From Glebionis coronaria (Eukaryota; Streptophyta; Magnoliopsida; Asterales; Asteraceae), in the NCBI GenBank assembly GCA_025667525.1, contig JANFOE010002249.1, forward strand, positions 1-64,000: a stretch of DNA of 64,000 bases, given 5' to 3'. A program made the position numbers and the translations under genes. Positions 31,951 through 44,507 of the stretch are shown here, in pieces. Under the pieces are notes generated by a model, which ran no database searches, was not told the DNA's origin, and saw only the letters and a list, made by a program, of their open reading frames with translations. How positions within the stretch are numbered: position 1 is the stretch's first letter; every line of letters begins with the position of its first letter.

Positions 31951-32471
31951 TTCGCAGGGTTCACTGGTTTCACTAGGATCGATCGCTGAGGGTTTGGTTG
32001 ATCGGATATAGATCGACAAAGGAGCAGCTAGTCAATTGACTTTAAAGGGGTAGTTGGTTTTCGGTGTTGAAGATCGATTGAAGATCGCCATTGTTTTTTT
32101 TTCTTTCTTGATTTTTATCGCAGGGGATAGAGGAAGAAGAAGAAACAAAAAGCGGATGTTAGTGTTATTATTAGTGAAACACAAAGACTATAATTCAAAG
32201 AAGGTTTTGGGCCAAAAGCTATTGGGCCAAGTTTTTAAAAGACTTGAATCAGGTTAAGACTAAATTTGTATTAAATTTTTTAAAGTTAGTAATTTTTGTT
32301 ATTTTAAACAAAAAGGTTTTTACTTTGAATTATATACACAAGGGGACTTCGTAATTCGTGATTGTGAGGTTTAACGTATCACAAGGTTTAGCGAGTTACC
32401 GAAGGGACTTTGTCGGTTTGTGATTGTGAGGTTTTTCACAAGGTTTTGCAAATCAACAAAGGGATTAAAGA
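31951..32471 (+). other. Untranslated leader of copia element i
   Basis: Non-coding leader between the primer-binding site and the gag ATG at 32472. It contains a diverged internal repeat of the GGGACTTCGT / TGATTGTGAGGTTT type near 32340-32440. Confidence 0.5.
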
Positions 32472-34420
32472 ATGACGGGAGCCAAGTTTGACATCGAGAA
32501 ATTCGATGGAACTGGCGATTTCGGGTTATGGAGAATCAAGATGCGTGCTTTATTAATCCAGAACGGATGTGAAGCAGCTCTGGAGGTTTTCCTCGCGAAT
32601 ATGGAAGCTGAAGAGAAATCTAAGCTTGACAAGAATGCTCACAATGCCATGATTTTGTGTTTAGGTAACAAGGTCCTGAGAGAGGTTACCGGGGAGACGA
32701 CTGCAGCGGGGGTTTGGTCAAAGCTCGAGTCTTTGTAAATGACAAAGTCATTGGCCAACAAGTTGTACCTGAAGAAGAAGTTGTATACATTCTACATGCA
32801 GGCTGGACGAAAGATTTCCGAGCATATAGATGAGTTCAACAAAATCGTTCTTGATTTAGCAAATATTGAGGTAAAATTCGAAGATGAAGATCTTGCTTTA
32901 TTGTTACTCACGTCTTTACCAGCATCATACGAACACTTTGTGGATACCTTGCTTTATGGACGGGAAGATTTGACTTTGGAGGACGTGATGGCCACACTAA
33001 ATTCAAAGGAAATCAAAGAAAGGTTCAAGGCGAAGGGGGATGATGGTGAAGGGTTATATGTGAGGGGAAGAACTGATCGCAGAAATTCGCATCAGTCAAA
33101 GGGAAAGTCAAGATCGAAATCTCGAGGTGGAAGACTCAAATGCTTTATTTGCCAATCTGAGGAGCACTTGAGAAGAGACTGTCCGAAGAATAATCGCAAG
33201 AAGTCAAAAGATTACGTCAAGAAAGATAATCAACCAAGCTCCAGTGGTTCGATTTACGACGATTCTGAGGTGATGATGGTGATGAGTGCAGAAAGACTGC
33301 AAGATTGGATCATGGATTCAGGAGGTTCATATCACATGTCACCCAGGTTAGATGTATTTTTTAATTTTCTGGAATGCGATGGGGGCAGCGTACTGTTGGG
33401 CGACAACAGGGAGTGCAAGATCAGGGGTATTGGCAAGGTAAAGGTATAACTGAATGGGTCAAGTTTTGTGTTACACAATGTCAGGTACATTCCTGAATTG
33501 AAAAGAAACTTGATATCGCTGGGAACTCTTGAAAAAGAGGGATATACCATAAAATTGCAGTCGGGCAAAGTCAAGGTGATTAATGGTTCTAGGGTTATTA
33601 TATCTGGAAGCCGAAGGGAGAACTGTGTGTACTCTTTGGATGGCCATGCATTGGCCGGTGAGCTTAATGCTAGTGTTGAGGAAAAAGACAGTCTTGTGAA
33701 GGTTTGGCATAAAAGACTGGGACATATCAGTGAGGCGGGACTACACGTGCTGGAAAAGCAGGGTTTGTTTGGCAAGAAGAGTCTAGGTAAGCTCGATTTT
33801 TGTGAGAATTGTGTTCTGGGAAAGTCACATCGAGTCAGTTTCGGTGTAGGAAGGCACACTACTCAAGTCAGTTTTGGTGATAGACTATTGTCGATGATTA
33901 TTCCAGAAGGGTATGGGTTTATGTTCTCAGGTTCAAACACGAAGCATTTGAAAAGTTCAAAGAGTGGAAGCAGTTAGTAGAAAATCAGACTGGGAGGACG
34001 GTTAAGAAGCTTAGGACGGATAATGGTCTTGAGTTCTGTAACCGGGAGTTTAATCAGCTATGCACTGAGAGTGGGATTACTAGACATTTGACAGTTGCCG
34101 GGACGCCGCAGCAGAATGGGTTAGCAGAACGGATGAACAGAACTCTCATGGACAAGGTACGCTGTTTATTAATACAGTTTGGATTGCCCAAGACCTTCTG
34201 GGCGGAAGCGACATGTACGGCCGCATATCTTATAAATAGGTCACCATCGACAGCGATTGAGAAGAAGACACCTATGGAGAGGTGGTCAGGACATCCTAGT
34301 GATTATGGGATGTTGAGGGTTTTCGGCTGTGTCGCGTATTCACACGTTAAACAAGGTAAGCTCGAGCCGAGAGCGGTAAAATGCGTTCTTTTGGGGTATC
34401 CTAAAGGTGTGAAGGGGTAC
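32472..34420 (+). pseudogene. Copia element i gag-protease-integrase portion, broken
   Basis: Gag starts MTGAKFDIEKFDGTGDFGLW. A TAA at 32736-32738 interrupts it, and it resumes at MTKSLANKLYLKKKL. The CCHC zinc knuckle CFICQSEEHLRRDC is intact (C-X2-C-X4-H-X4-C). The protease active site reads WIMDSGGSYHMS. Another TAA lies at 33447-33449. The pre-integrase HHCC region is present (WHKRLGHISEAGLHVL, CENCVLGKSH). The part of the integrase core with the first catalytic Asp (the HSDLWGP-type block) is missing between GRHTT and QVSFGD near 33860, and a frameshift follows. The second Asp region (LRTDNGLEF) and GTPQQNGLAERMNRTL remain. The frame is cut at KGVKGY by the LARD insertion. Confidence 0.85.
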
Positions 34421-36034
34421 TAATGTAGAGATTTTACTCGTTGAAAGTTCGTTTCTCGGAATCTTCTCGAATTGATCTCTGGTTAATTGTGCGAGATTAG
34501 TTGTTCTTGGTGAAAATAATGTTTTTGGTTTTAATAAAATAAATGTGCAAGACTTTTAAAAATAAAGGACGAGTAATTAAAACTACAACTAGTTAAAACG
34601 TAAAAGGTGCAATATTTAAAACTTTAAAATTAAACGACGAGAAATTAAACGACGTAAAATTAAAACTTGGCGAAAAGTAAATTAACAATCAAATAAAAAT
34701 GCAAGACGAAGTTAAAAATATACTAGAAACAAAGCAAGAAAAATTGACACTTTAAATAAAACAAAATCATAAAACAAAACAAACATCCAATCGGAATACC
34801 CCCGATCAGAATCCAAATTGGAATCCGATCGGAATATACTCCATCGGAAAGTTACTGATCGGAATGCACAAAAAGTCCAGATCGGAATGTATTCTGATCG
34901 ATTGATCGGAATGTAGACAAGTCCATTCGTCGGAATATCATCAAACTCACCATCGGAATGCTGTAAATAAGCTGATCGGAATGTGGGAAAATAAGCTACA
35001 ATCGGAATACTTAAAATTGGGTCAAATCGGAATAACTAAATAAGCTCAGATCGGAATATGGAAACCCTTTTCCGATCACACGATCGGAATAAGGGGTGTG
35101 GTGCTCTGGTCGGAATGACCCAATCGGAAAAGGGTTTTACCTTTTCCGATTACAATGTGATCCGAAAAATAAGCAAGGTAAATAAGCTATTTCAATAAGC
35201 TAATACCCAAACTAGCTCGAATCTAAAATGGAACGGAACCAATAAGTATGAATAACAACTTATCAAACTTAAAATAAACAAACTTTAAAATCAAAACATA
35301 AAAAGATGAACTTAAAGTCACGAAAATTTAAAAGATCAAAACTTTAAATAAGAACTTGATGAAAAAGATGATGAAAACAAGATTGAGATTAACAAGAAAG
35401 ATTAATAATATGAAGATTAAGACAAGATTAAGCTTAAAAAGTAAAGGTTTGATTAAAAACAAGAAAGATAAAAGATGAAAGATTAGAGTTCTAGTGAGAG
35501 AAAATGTCACTTTCTCTCTCTAAAACTAAACTACTCCTACTCCTAAAACTAAAACTAACCCCCCCTCCTCACAACAAGTGAGGGTGGTATTTATAGGAGA
35601 GGAGAGTGGTTGGTGGCTTCCTCTTTCTTTCTTTCTTGGTCCTCAGTCTTTCAGTCTTCTTTAAATTCTTCGACTTTTAAGACTTAGTCTCAGGATTTCT
35701 TTGGACTCGTCTTGTAATTTCTTCATAAATTAGACTTGAGTTATTCAGTTCTATTAAACTTCCGTCTTTAGACATTTTCTTCGATAAATCTTCAGAATAA
35801 GCCTTGGACTTCCGTTCTTTTTGCATTCTTGAACTTTTGACTTCGTCTTTTGTCTTTTTCTTCAATAAACACCCGTGAAAGACCGTGTTTTCCTTCCTTT
35901 TCACATTTTGACCCTGAAACACAATAAAAACACAAACCACGCATAATTCCTCCATTTACGACATAAAATATACGTTTAGGTCCCGTTTTAATGTAATTAA
36001 GTGGTAGAAAAGATGGGTGTTTTCACACCTATCA
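34421..36034 (-). repeat. 3' LTR of element iii
   Basis: 1,614 bp, TGATAGGTGTGAAAAC...CTCTACATTA on the minus strand. TATA-like CTATAAATACC at about 35588-35598. Inside, a dense series of ATCGGAAT motifs (about 34795-35130) recurs every 20-40 bp. Confidence 0.88.
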
Positions 36035-37948
36035 AATCCCCTACACTTGACCATTGCAATGCCCTCATGCAATGCTTAGCAATAAAGCAAGGTTTACACT
36101 TTCCATCATAATCAACCTACCTTGGCCTTTATTAAACAACTAATGAAAATCAAAAAGATAGAAAATAACAAGATGCAACAAGGAAGAAACTTGTAAAGAA
36201 ATCTAAGACTTACATTAGGGCTTGTGTGTCATGAATGTTTATCACCCTCAAGTTTCACGTTCCCCATGCCAAGCTTAAAAACAAGATCATTGTTAGTACA
36301 AGTTAGCATAACAAACATTTACTCATGTGGTTCAATTAATCACTTAAACTCCCTTATTCCTACGAGTATCTCTTATATTTTATTGATGTCTTGAATGATC
36401 ACGAGGATGTATTGTTGACTTATTTCGATAATTATTTAGGCTGAAAGCAAAGTAGGACGATTTGATCAATAGTTAGCTAAAGGACAAAATCTCTTAAAAC
36501 TGCTTCTCGGGATATCAAAAAGTTCATATCTTGGCATAACTTCGTTCACGATTTGAGACCTTTCTCGGGCCGATATTTGGCATGTACTTCATACTTCATA
36601 TCTTGAGAGACGTTCTTGAGATAATGGTCTTCTCTTCGTTATAGAGTTTCTTCACTTGGAGACTTTTGAGGGGTACTCCAACTTTGTTGACCACGACTTC
36701 ATGATTATTTCTTCAATCTCTAATTGGGATTTTGAGATACAACGATCCGCCTCCTTTTCGGACTTGGATCTATTTATCCTCATACCTTGTTAGGGTCTTT
36801 TCGGATAGAATTCTCCATGATCTTTATGGGACTTGATTGCTTTTCGTCGTGAGTCTTGATCCTTCATATTGATTTTGGGAATAATGCTTTTCACATCACT
36901 TTGGATCTTCAGCAATAAAATTGAATCCTCATGCCTTGTTAGGGCCTTTTCGGACTCGCCAATCTTCGCGCCCTGCTTCATAAGTTATGCCTTGGCTATG
37001 AACTCTTATCATTACCGAGCAACTTTTAAACGATCTTGGGCTAGAAGCTAAGTAACTTTTCAAATCGTACGACCTTACTTATTGCATTTATTTATTTACA
37101 AGCGAGGGGAGAAAAAGATCATAATTAACTCACATAAGTTAATGAAAGAATACCAAACTTGTAACCAACTCTATCATTTCTCGTTCTCCACAATTTAAAA
37201 TCTCAAGGAATGAGACTCGTGGATGCTTAGCCCAATAACCCAATTAAGGTCTACACGGTTAAGGATACTAGCTAGAGTGAACTTGGATAAGTAAACTCGG
37301 GTTGAGTCAAAAAAATTCACAACGGGCCTAATATATCTAAGATAACTAAACTTGTTAAAACCATTTTATTAAAATAAGAGAAAAATAGCAAAAATAAAGG
37401 GAACTACAACTAGGCCAAAATAGATTAAAAATTTTGAAAAATGTCGAAAAATCGATTTTCCGGTTAAAATGAGGACAAATACAAGGAAAAGGCCACTTAA
37501 CTTCGATAGAAGTCCCCCCTACACTTAATATAAACATTGTCCTCAATGTTTAAGCATGTGGGAGTAAACTCCCCTACACTTAGGATATTGTGCACTTTGT
37601 TTAAATCTTGCTAAGGAAGAGACAACTAAAGAGATTCCTATTTTAATATTGAGAAATATAAAATAGTGAATCGAAAAGTGTTTAGGATAGAACCGGGAAG
37701 AAGGGAACACGGAATCACGATTCGTCAAAAGTCATCAAGAGTGTGTCTTTGAAGCTCTAATCCCTGCATATGATAAGAAAGAAAACAAGAAACACCACGG
37801 GGCTCCCCCTACACTTATGGTGAAAACAGATAAAAATAGATAATCGGGTTGCCTCCCGAAGAGCGCTTGTTTTTGTTAACCGAGTCGCGAGCCTGACTCG
37901 TCCCCGAATTAAATGGTCCATGGGGAAGCCTCGAATGTAATACCGAGA
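36035..37948 (-). other. Non-coding 3' internal region of element iii
   Basis: 1.9 kb between the end of the zinc-knuckle ORF and the 3' LTR. It includes short internal repeats (CCTCATRCCTTGTTAGGGYC-type at about 36779 and 36930). No polymerase or integrase motif in any frame. The Athila-like AGCGCTCTTCGGGAGGCAAC motif is near its right border. Confidence 0.6.
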
Positions 37949-39628
37949 TCAAAGACCTTGTCCTCGTTCCCGGAGGACATCAACAAAGGAGAGGCGGGGG
38001 GATAAGTCTTGAATGGGAAAAAAAACCCTTTCGACATACGAGAAGTATGTGAATTCAAGATCCACGGGAGGTGGGGTGGGTAAAGTAAGCACATTGTCAT
38101 CCCCCAAAGACAATGGATGTTGAGAACTCGGCAAAGCCGTGAGGGTATCAATTATAGAATTGTCATTGTCATCTCCCGGGTCAAAGCACTCATCCTCATT
38201 TCCCGGTATGAAACGAGGAGAGTAAAAGTGATACATCACCCGCTTGGGTGTGCACATGGTAGGATGAGGTGGCAATATAATATGAGAAGTATGAGAACAA
38301 TTACCTTCCACATGCGTCCCTTTTTCAATAGATTCACGTCTTTCCACCTCTGGGATAGAAGGAGGTATGGCTAACAAAGTTTTCTCATTAATAGCAAGAG
38401 AAGCAGCGCTATCAATGTCCTCAATCCCTTCGTCAAAGAGCGGATTCACCTCACTAGATATGTAGGCGTCATCAAAATCAAATAAAGGGTTCGAATAAAT
38501 CTTGAAAGTTTCATGCAGAACGTCTTCATCGGATAGTGACTCGTCATCACTAGAAGTAAAATCATCATCTTGATCGAAAAGAGGATTAGAGAAAGCCAAA
38601 GAATCATCTCCCAAAGTGTTGGTGGAAGGAACATCATCATTAAGAGCGACCTCATCCGTAAGCTCCTCAAAAGTTAGCACATCACAAACCTCATCAAAGA
38701 ATTTATCAAGACCGAAATCACTAATCTCACTCGAAGTATCACAATCCTTAGAGGCGTTGGGGAAATTAAGAGAGGGAAGTACAATTGCACTAGGACATTG
38801 AGCAACTAGATCATACCAAGAAATAGTATTCTCATCGTCATCATCATCATAATGGTATTGACGCACAAGAGAAGGGGTAAAATCACTAAGATTAGAAACT
38901 TGCTCTTGTTGCTGTTGCTTCTCCTCGTCCCTAATTTCTTTAAGCAGAACAACGGCTTCTTGAAGTTGCAAAACAATGGAGTGTGTTTCTTCATTCAAAG
39001 TAGTGAGTTGTTGAATTCTCTGAGAGGATTGATGATTGAGGTTGTGATGTGAGGGCTCAAAGTGTTGAAAACCTGAATTATAGCAAGGTTGTGGCTCATA
39101 GTTGTTCATCGGTTGAGAAGAATTAGAAACCGGGTTTGGTTCATAATAATCCATAGGTGAAGAAAACTGAGGACCCGGATTTTGCTCATAATAATTCACT
39201 GGTTGACAATAATAGGTATCGTGAGAGCCCCCACAGTTGTTGCAAAACGGGTATGGAGAAAAATCAGGTGCGTCTTGTGGATAGCTATTATCATTGTCAT
39301 AATTGTACCCCGGTTCTTGCCCGTGTCCATACGGGTATTGAACCGGGCACGAAACATGCCAATGAGAATCTCTTCCACAATAGATGCACGGGGGAACAGG
39401 AGGAGGTGGGTTCAAAAAGGACGAATTAATCGAGTTGCACAAAGGACAAAATCCGAATAGGAATTGCGTATTGTCGATATCGTTACCGCACCGCTCACAT
39501 GTACACCTTTGACAAGAGTTGTTCCCAGATAATTGTTTCCCACACCGGACCCAATGGACATAAAAATCCATAAAGAAAGATAGATAAGCAAGAAGAATAT
39601 TTTTGGTGCAAAACTTTGAAAAAGACAT
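37949..39628 (-). CDS. Zinc-knuckle acidic ORF of element iii (gag-like)
   Basis: 559 residues, uninterrupted. The Cys-rich N-terminus (CGKQL...CQRCTCERCG...FCPLC, residues 29-64) is followed by a CCHC knuckle CIYCGRDSHWHVSC (81-94) and a second variant CNNCGGSHDTYYC (129-141). Next come Asn/Tyr/Pro-rich spacers, a Gln-rich helix (about residues 205-245) and an acidic half with repeated NPLFD blocks and NEDECFDPGDD. I recognise the block pattern from Asteraceae retrotransposon-encoded proteins, but no catalytic domain is present. A nucleic-acid-binding or packaging role is a guess from the knuckles. An intact frame in an element lacking pol suggests either youth or a retained function. Confidence 0.65.
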   Translation of the reverse strand: MSFSKFCTKNILLAYLSFFMDFYVHWVRCGKQLSGNNSCQRCTCERCGNDIDNTQFLFGFCPLCNSINSSFLNPPPPVPPCIYCGRDSHWHVSCPVQYPYGHGQEPGYNYDNDNSYPQDAPDFSPYPFCNNCGGSHDTYYCQPVNYYEQNPGPQFSSPMDYYEPNPVSNSSQPMNNYEPQPCYNSGFQHFEPSHHNLNHQSSQRIQQLTTLNEETHSIVLQLQEAVVLLKEIRDEEKQQQQEQVSNLSDFTPSLVRQYHYDDDDDENTISWYDLVAQCPSAIVLPSLNFPNASKDCDTSSEISDFGLDKFFDEVCDVLTFEELTDEVALNDDVPSTNTLGDDSLAFSNPLFDQDDDFTSSDDESLSDEDVLHETFKIYSNPLFDFDDAYISSEVNPLFDEGIEDIDSAASLAINEKTLLAIPPSIPEVERRESIEKGTHVEGNCSHTSHIILPPHPTMCTPKRVMYHFYSPRFIPGNEDECFDPGDDNDNSIIDTLTALPSSQHPLSLGDDNVLTLPTPPPVDLEFTYFSYVERVFFPIQDLSPRLSFVDVLRERGQGL

Positions 39629-39778
39629 GCTTTTTATGATTTTTCAAATGTTTTTGGGATTTTTTGAAAATTTTTAACACGAAAAATAACGTTCACAAGT
39701 GAACGGATCCCAAAAGCCAACGCGTCTCTCACAAAAAACCGTTAATCTTCACGAAAAGAGCCGGCAGCGGCGCCATTT

Positions 39779-41390
39779 TAATGTAGAGATTTTACTCGTT
39801 GAAAGTTCGTTTCTCGGAATCTTCTCGAATTGATCTCTAGTTAATTGTGCGAGATTAGTTGTTCTTGGTGAAAATAATGTTTTTGGTTTTGATAAAATAA
39901 ATGTGCAAGACTTTTAAAAATAAAGGACGAGTAATTAAAACTACAACTAGTTAAAACGTAAAAGGTGCAATATTTAAAACTTTAAAATTAAACGACGAGA
40001 AATTAAATGACGTAAAATTAAAACTTGGCGAAAAGTAAATTAACAATCAAATAAAAATGCAAGACGAAATTAAAAATATACTAGAAACAAAGCAAGAAAA
40101 ATTGACACTTTAAATAAAACAAAATCATAAAACAAAACAAACATCCAATCGGAATACCCCCGATCGGAATCCAAATTGGAATCCAATCGGAATATACTCC
40201 ATCGGAAAGTTACTGATCGGAATGCACAAAAAGTCCAGATCGGAATGTATTCTGATCGATTGATCGAAATGTAGACAAGTCCATCCGTCGGAATATCATC
40301 AAACTCACCATCGGAATGCTGTAAATAGGCTGATCGGAATGTGGGAAAATAAGCTACAATCGGAATACTTAAAATTGGGTAAAATCGGAATAACTAAATA
40401 AGCTCAGATCGGAATATGGAAACCCTTTTCCGATCACACGATCGGAATAAGGGGTGTGGTGTCTGGTCGGAATGACCCAATCGGAAAAGGGTTTTACCCT
40501 TTCTGATTACAATGTGATCCAAAAAATAAGCAAGGTAAATAAGCTATTTCAATAAGCTAATACCCAAACTAGCTCGAATCTAAAATGGAACGGAACCAAT
40601 AAGTATGAATAACAACTTATCAAACTTAAAATAAACAAACTTTAAAATCAAAACATAAAAAGATGAACTTAAAGTCACGAAAATTTAAAAGATCAAAACT
40701 TTATATAAGAACTTAATGAAAAAGATGATGAAAACAAGATTGAGATTAACAAGAAAGATTAATAATATGAAGATTAAGACAGATTAAGCTTAAAAAGTAA
40801 AGGTTTGATTAAAAACAAGAAAGATAAAAGATGAAAGATTAGAGTTCTAGTGAGAGAAACTGTCACTTTCTCTCTCTAAAACTAAACTACTCCTACTCCT
40901 AAAACTAAAACTAACCCCCCCTCCTCACAACAAGTGAGGGTGGTATTTATAGGAGAGGGGAGTGGTTGGTGGCTTCCTCTTTCTTTCTTTCTTGGTCCTC
41001 AGTCTTTCATTATTCTTTAAATTCTTCGACTTTTAAGACTTCGTCTCAGGATTTCTTTGGACTCGTCTTGTAATTTCTTCATAAATTAGACTTGAGTTCT
41101 TCGGTTCTATTAAACTTCCGTCTTTGGACATTTTCTTCGATACATCTTCAGAATAAGCCTTGGACTTCCGTTCTTTTTGCATTCTTGATCTTTTGACTTC
41201 GTCTTTTGTCTTTTTCTTCAATAAACGCCCGTGAAAGACCGTGTTTTCCTTCCTTTTCACATTTTGACCCTGAAACACAATAAAAACACAAACCACGCAT
41301 AATTCCGCCATTTACGACATAAAATATACGTTTAGGTCCCGTTTTAATGTAATTAAGTGGTAGAAAAGATGGGTGTTTTCACACCTATCA
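39779..41390 (-). repeat. 5' LTR of element iii
   Basis: 1,612 bp partner of 34421-36034. It carries the same TATA-like sequence at about 40943-40953. The primer-binding site lies immediately to its left at about 39760-39776. Confidence 0.88.
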
Positions 41391-41395
41391 GGTGC

Positions 41396-43384
41396 AGACT
41401 ATATAGGCTTGATAATGAATCGCCTAATATAGTCACAAGCAGGAACGTGGTCTTCAATGAAAGTGTCATGTACAAAGACACGTTGAATGATACTGGTGCA
41501 AGAAAAGATAAGTCTGTTGAGGAATTACAAGTTGAGGTGGAACTGCAGAGGTTAAATAATCATACGCCTGAGGAAGACCATCCAGGTCAGGAAGATCAAA
41601 CAGGTCATAAAGATCAGTCAGATCAGGAAGACCAGACAGATCAGGAAGATGGCGATGATGAAGATGCAGGGGTTCAAGAGATTGATCATCCACCGGATCT
41701 CACAGATTATCAATTGGTTCGGGATAGAGAGCCAAGGACAAGAACGAAACCGGCAAGGTTTCGGGATGAGAGTAATATGGTTGCTTACGCGTTTGCTGCA
41801 GCAGAGGAAGAAGATACTCATGAACCATTGACATACCAGGAAGCAGTTGCATGTGAAGACAGTTCTAAGTGGAAAGCTGCTATGAAAGAAGAGATGGATT
41901 CTCTGAAGAAGAACAAGACCTGGGTGTTAGTAGATCATCCAGCTGGGCAAAAGCTGGTGAGTTGCAAATGGCTGTACAAAATAAAGGAAGGGATTGAAGG
42001 TGTTCAAAAGCCTAGGTACAAGGCAAGGTTGGTGGCTCGTGGGTTCACACAAAGGGCAGGTATTGATTACAATGAAGTATTTTCACCGGGTAGTTCGACA
42101 CACATCTATTCGGGTTATACTTGCATTAACTGCGTGTAAAGATTATGAGCTGGAGCAGCTTGATGTAAATACGGCGTTTTTACATGGAAATCTTGAAGAA
42201 GTGATCTACATGAGGCAACCACCGGGATTTGAACAAGGTAACAAGGTATGTTTGTTAAAGAAATCTCTTTATGGTTTGAAGCAGTCACCTAGGCAATGGT
42301 ACAAGAGGTTCGATGAGTATATGCTGAGCAATGGGTTTAAGCGTAGCAGTTACGATAGCTGCGCATATTACAGGAGTTATGCACCAGGGGAGTATATCTA
42401 TCTATTGTTATATGTAGACGATATGTTGATTGCTTGTAAAAGCAAGGCTGAGATCGCGGCTACCAAGTCTTTGCTTAAAATGGAGTTCGACATGAAAGAG
42501 CTCGGGGAAGCAAAGAAGATTCTTGGTATGGAGACCGTCAGGGATCGGAGTCGCAAGATTCTGAGGGTGTCACAATCCGGGTACGTTTCTAAAGTTTTAA
42601 AAAGGTTTAGAATGGACAATGGGGAGTCGGTTCAGACACCATTGGATGGGCAATTCAAGCTGTCGTTGAAAGATTGCCCAGTTAGGGATTGTGATGTTGA
42701 AAGAATGAGTAGGGTGCCGTATGCAAATGCAGTTGGGAGCTTAATGTACTTGATGGTGTGCACGAGGCCAGACATAGCGTATGCAGTAAGTGTAGTTAGC
42801 AGATATTTGGCGAATCCGGGTAAATTCCATTGGGAAGCAGTGAAGTGGATTATGAAGTATTTGCAGGGCACTGTAAACGTGGTTTGGTGTATGGGACAAA
42901 TCGTGGCAACCATGTGGACGTAACAGGGTTTGTTGATTCAGACTACGCTAAAGATCCGGATAAAGGTAGGTCTCTCACTGGTTACGCATTTTTAGTACAA
43001 GGATGTGTTGTAAGCTGGAAAGCAACGCTACAACACGTGGTGGCTCTCTCAACTACAGAGGCAGAGTATATGGCCCTTACGGAGGCTGTTAAGGAAGCTA
43101 TTTGGCTAAGGGGACTCTTGGAAGAGTTGGGCGTGAAGCTCAACACTGTTGCAGTTAATTGTGATAATCAGGGCGCGATTCACTTATCACGGAATCATGT
43201 TTTTCATGAACGGACAAAGCACATCAATGTGCGTTATCACTTTATCAGAGAAGTCTTGGAAGCAAAGACGGTTGAAGTTCTGAAGGTGGGTACTGAACAC
43301 AATGCTGCGGATGCCTTGACGAAGGTGGTACCTGGACGCAAGTTACAACACCGCTTGAAGTTGCTGAGTGTTGGGATAGGCTAA
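41396..43384 (+). pseudogene. Copia element i reverse transcriptase-RNase H portion, broken
   Basis: Resumes the frame cut at 34420 with RLYRLDNESPNIV. A linker rich in HPGQEDQT-type Asp/Gln repeats is followed by the reverse transcriptase (KWKAAMKEEMDSL, YKARLVARGFTQRAGIDY, LDVNTAFLHGNL, SLYGLKQSPRQWYKRF) with the catalytic YLLLYVDDML. RNase H follows (GFVDSDYAKD, STTEAEYMALTEA). Frameshifts occur near 42095 (after EVFSP) and near 42875 (after LQGTVNV). The stop at 43382-43384 is just before the polypurine tract. Together with the 5' half it forms one broken copia polyprotein. Confidence 0.85.
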
Positions 43385-43406
43385 TATAAAGTCTAAGGTG
43401 GAAATT

Positions 43407-43878
43407 TATTAAAAGTATACTTCTTTATACTTATTTATACCAACTCTTGTACAAAGGGACTATAATTGCCAATTTCCATTCTTCAAGGTAAGCCAGGTAA
43501 GTTGTTTATATATTTTCTATATTTGCAATGTCTATTGCTTTGCAGGGACTGGTTTGTGCAATATTCAAGGGACTAAAGTTGAACATTAGATGGGAAACTA
43601 AGGACCTATAGCTCAAGTTGTATATATATAGTTTTGTTAGGTGAAACGAGTCATTCAGTCTAGTTATCTCTCTCTTGTTTCACACAGTTAACTCGTTTCT
43701 CTTGTTTGTATCGTTCTTGATATTTGATCTCAATCTGTGAGATCTAGTTTGTTTCTTTTGGTTGTATGTTTTGATCACAAACCCAGATATTACATTTGAA
43801 GTAATAGTCTGAGGCTGTTAATAAGAAAAAGGGGAGGTTGGTTGTGTTATATCTTGATCTTTGTATAAATTTCCACAT
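43407..43878 (+). repeat. 5' LTR of copia element ii
   Basis: 472 bp, followed at once by the Met-tRNA-type primer-binding site. A TATATATATAG tract near 43620 is a candidate TATA region. Confidence 0.88.
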
Positions 43879-43891
43879 GGTATCAGAGCCT

Positions 43892-44507
43892 GGTTGGCTT
43901 TGATACAAGGATCTTGATCGTTTTTTGAAAAAGTTGTTTTTAGGGTTTTCAAAATTGGGGGGTTTTCAATTAAGGCTGTTTTAAAGTAATTGTTGATAGA
44001 ATCTGTTGATTCTTGGTATTAATTGATCTTTTTCGTGATCAATTTGTTGATTCTCAAAAATTAGGGTTTGAACGATTTTTGGGGGCTTTGGGTTTTCTTG
44101 TTATATTGGTTAATTAATCAACATTGTAGTTGATTAATCAGGTTTTCTTGGTAATCTTGGTTGAAAACCCCAAAATCAGAAGTTGGGGTGTTCTCATCTG
44201 GTAAGTTTTTGTTTGATTTGGATTTATTGTTTGTGTGCTTCATCTTGCAGGTGTAGCTTGGTTTTGTGTTTGGTTTCCGCTGCGTTCTTGCTACTAGATC
44301 TTCTTGATCTATATTGTTTTATGCTGGTTGCTGCGCGTGATAGTATCTTCTCACGCTTATCTCTCTTATACTTTTATATTTGTTTAGTGGGATTAGGTGT
44401 CGAAGGGAGTTTTATTGATTGATCTTGGTGTTGTGGAGGTATAAGGAGATATTTGTTGTGGTTCTTTGTGAGGTTGATTGTTTTGTTTGTTTTTTGTTTG
44501 TGTTAAT
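43892..44507 (+). other. Leader of copia element ii where gag is missing
   Basis: About 600 bp of T-rich sequence with no gag or protease motif. It covers the deletion point that joins the untranslated leader to the last part of the protease/pre-integrase junction. Confidence 0.5.

Larger units (their letters stand above)
34421..41390 (-). mobile_element. LARD/Athila-like non-autonomous LTR element iii
   Basis: 6,970 bp with 1.61-kb LTRs (34421-36034 and 39779-41390) and flanks GGTAC (34416-34420) and GGTGC (41391-41395), a target duplication with one change. It is in minus orientation. The primer-binding site, just left of the right LTR, reads TGGCGCCGCTGCCGGC on the minus strand, close to the Asp-tRNA type used by Athila elements. 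The polypurine tract GTGTAGGGGAT precedes the left LTR. Minus-strand GAAGAGCGCTTCGG-like AGCGCTCTTCGGGAGGCAAC (37848-37868) recalls the conserved motif of Athila/LARD internal regions. It has no reverse transcriptase or integrase. About 29 LTR differences by eye (1.8 percent). Confidence 0.85.

Noticed and set aside
38117..39460. Plus-strand ORFs within the LARD element
   Set aside because: They overlap the long zinc-knuckle ORF on the minus strand, which shows clear CCHC motifs.
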